5,460 nt of DNA from contig DTYU01000120.1 in assembly GCA_012961725.1 (NCBI GenBank), positions 1-5,460 of the forward strand, written 5' to 3'. This DNA is from Desulfotomaculum sp. (GTDB taxonomy: Bacteria; Bacillota; Desulfotomaculia; Desulfotomaculales; Ammonificaceae). The notes under the pieces were generated by a model. The model was not told the origin of the DNA. It did not search any database and worked only from the letters and a program-made list of their open reading frames with translations. Below, piece after piece: positions 5,453 through 5,460 of this stretch. How positions within the stretch are numbered: position 1 is the stretch's first letter; each line of letters starts with the position of its first letter. A program made the position numbers and the translations under genes.

Positions 5453-5460
5453 TCGGAAAT

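Overview
The window reads as chromosomal DNA of a Gram-positive anaerobe, probably a Clostridia/Peptococcaceae-type Bacillota. This is inferred from the copper-amine-oxidase (stalk) domain exported protein, a GYD-domain protein, purine-rich Shine-Dalgarno (SD) sites (one a perfect ten-base match to the 16S tail), GTG and TTG starts, and GC-rich codon use. No species can be named from sequence alone.

Layout, left to right. Positions 1-200 are a leader with two short inverted repeats and no gene. Positions 201-1226 (+) encode a cysteine synthase (cysK) with a non-family C-terminal tail. Immediately after it, about 1158-1552 (+) is a frameshifted remnant of a flavin reductase-like (FMN-binding split barrel) gene. 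Positions 1695-1973 (-) are an intact small GYD-domain protein, followed by a clear intrinsic terminator. About 2041-2400 (-) is a decayed remnant of the C-terminal part of a ComEC-like metallo-beta-lactamase domain, with a frameshift, a nonsense codon and substituted metal-site positions. About 2390-3745 (-) is an exported stalk-domain protein split into two reading frames near 3067. Positions 3941-5440 (-) are an intact threonine synthase (thrC) with its own terminator.

The two end genes are both PLP-dependent fold-type II enzymes of amino-acid biosynthesis: cysteine from O-acetylserine and sulfide, and threonine from O-phosphohomoserine. They face each other across about 2.7 kb that is mostly broken genes. 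They are transcribed in opposite directions, so they are not one operon.

The main result is a gene-decay zone. Two fossil genes can be recognised only by joining reading frames, and a third gene has one or two frame breaks. I see no mobile element, CRISPR array, RNA gene or convincing new system. The alternative to true decay is base-level sequence error. The nonsense and missense changes in the ComEC-like remnant argue against error as the whole explanation.
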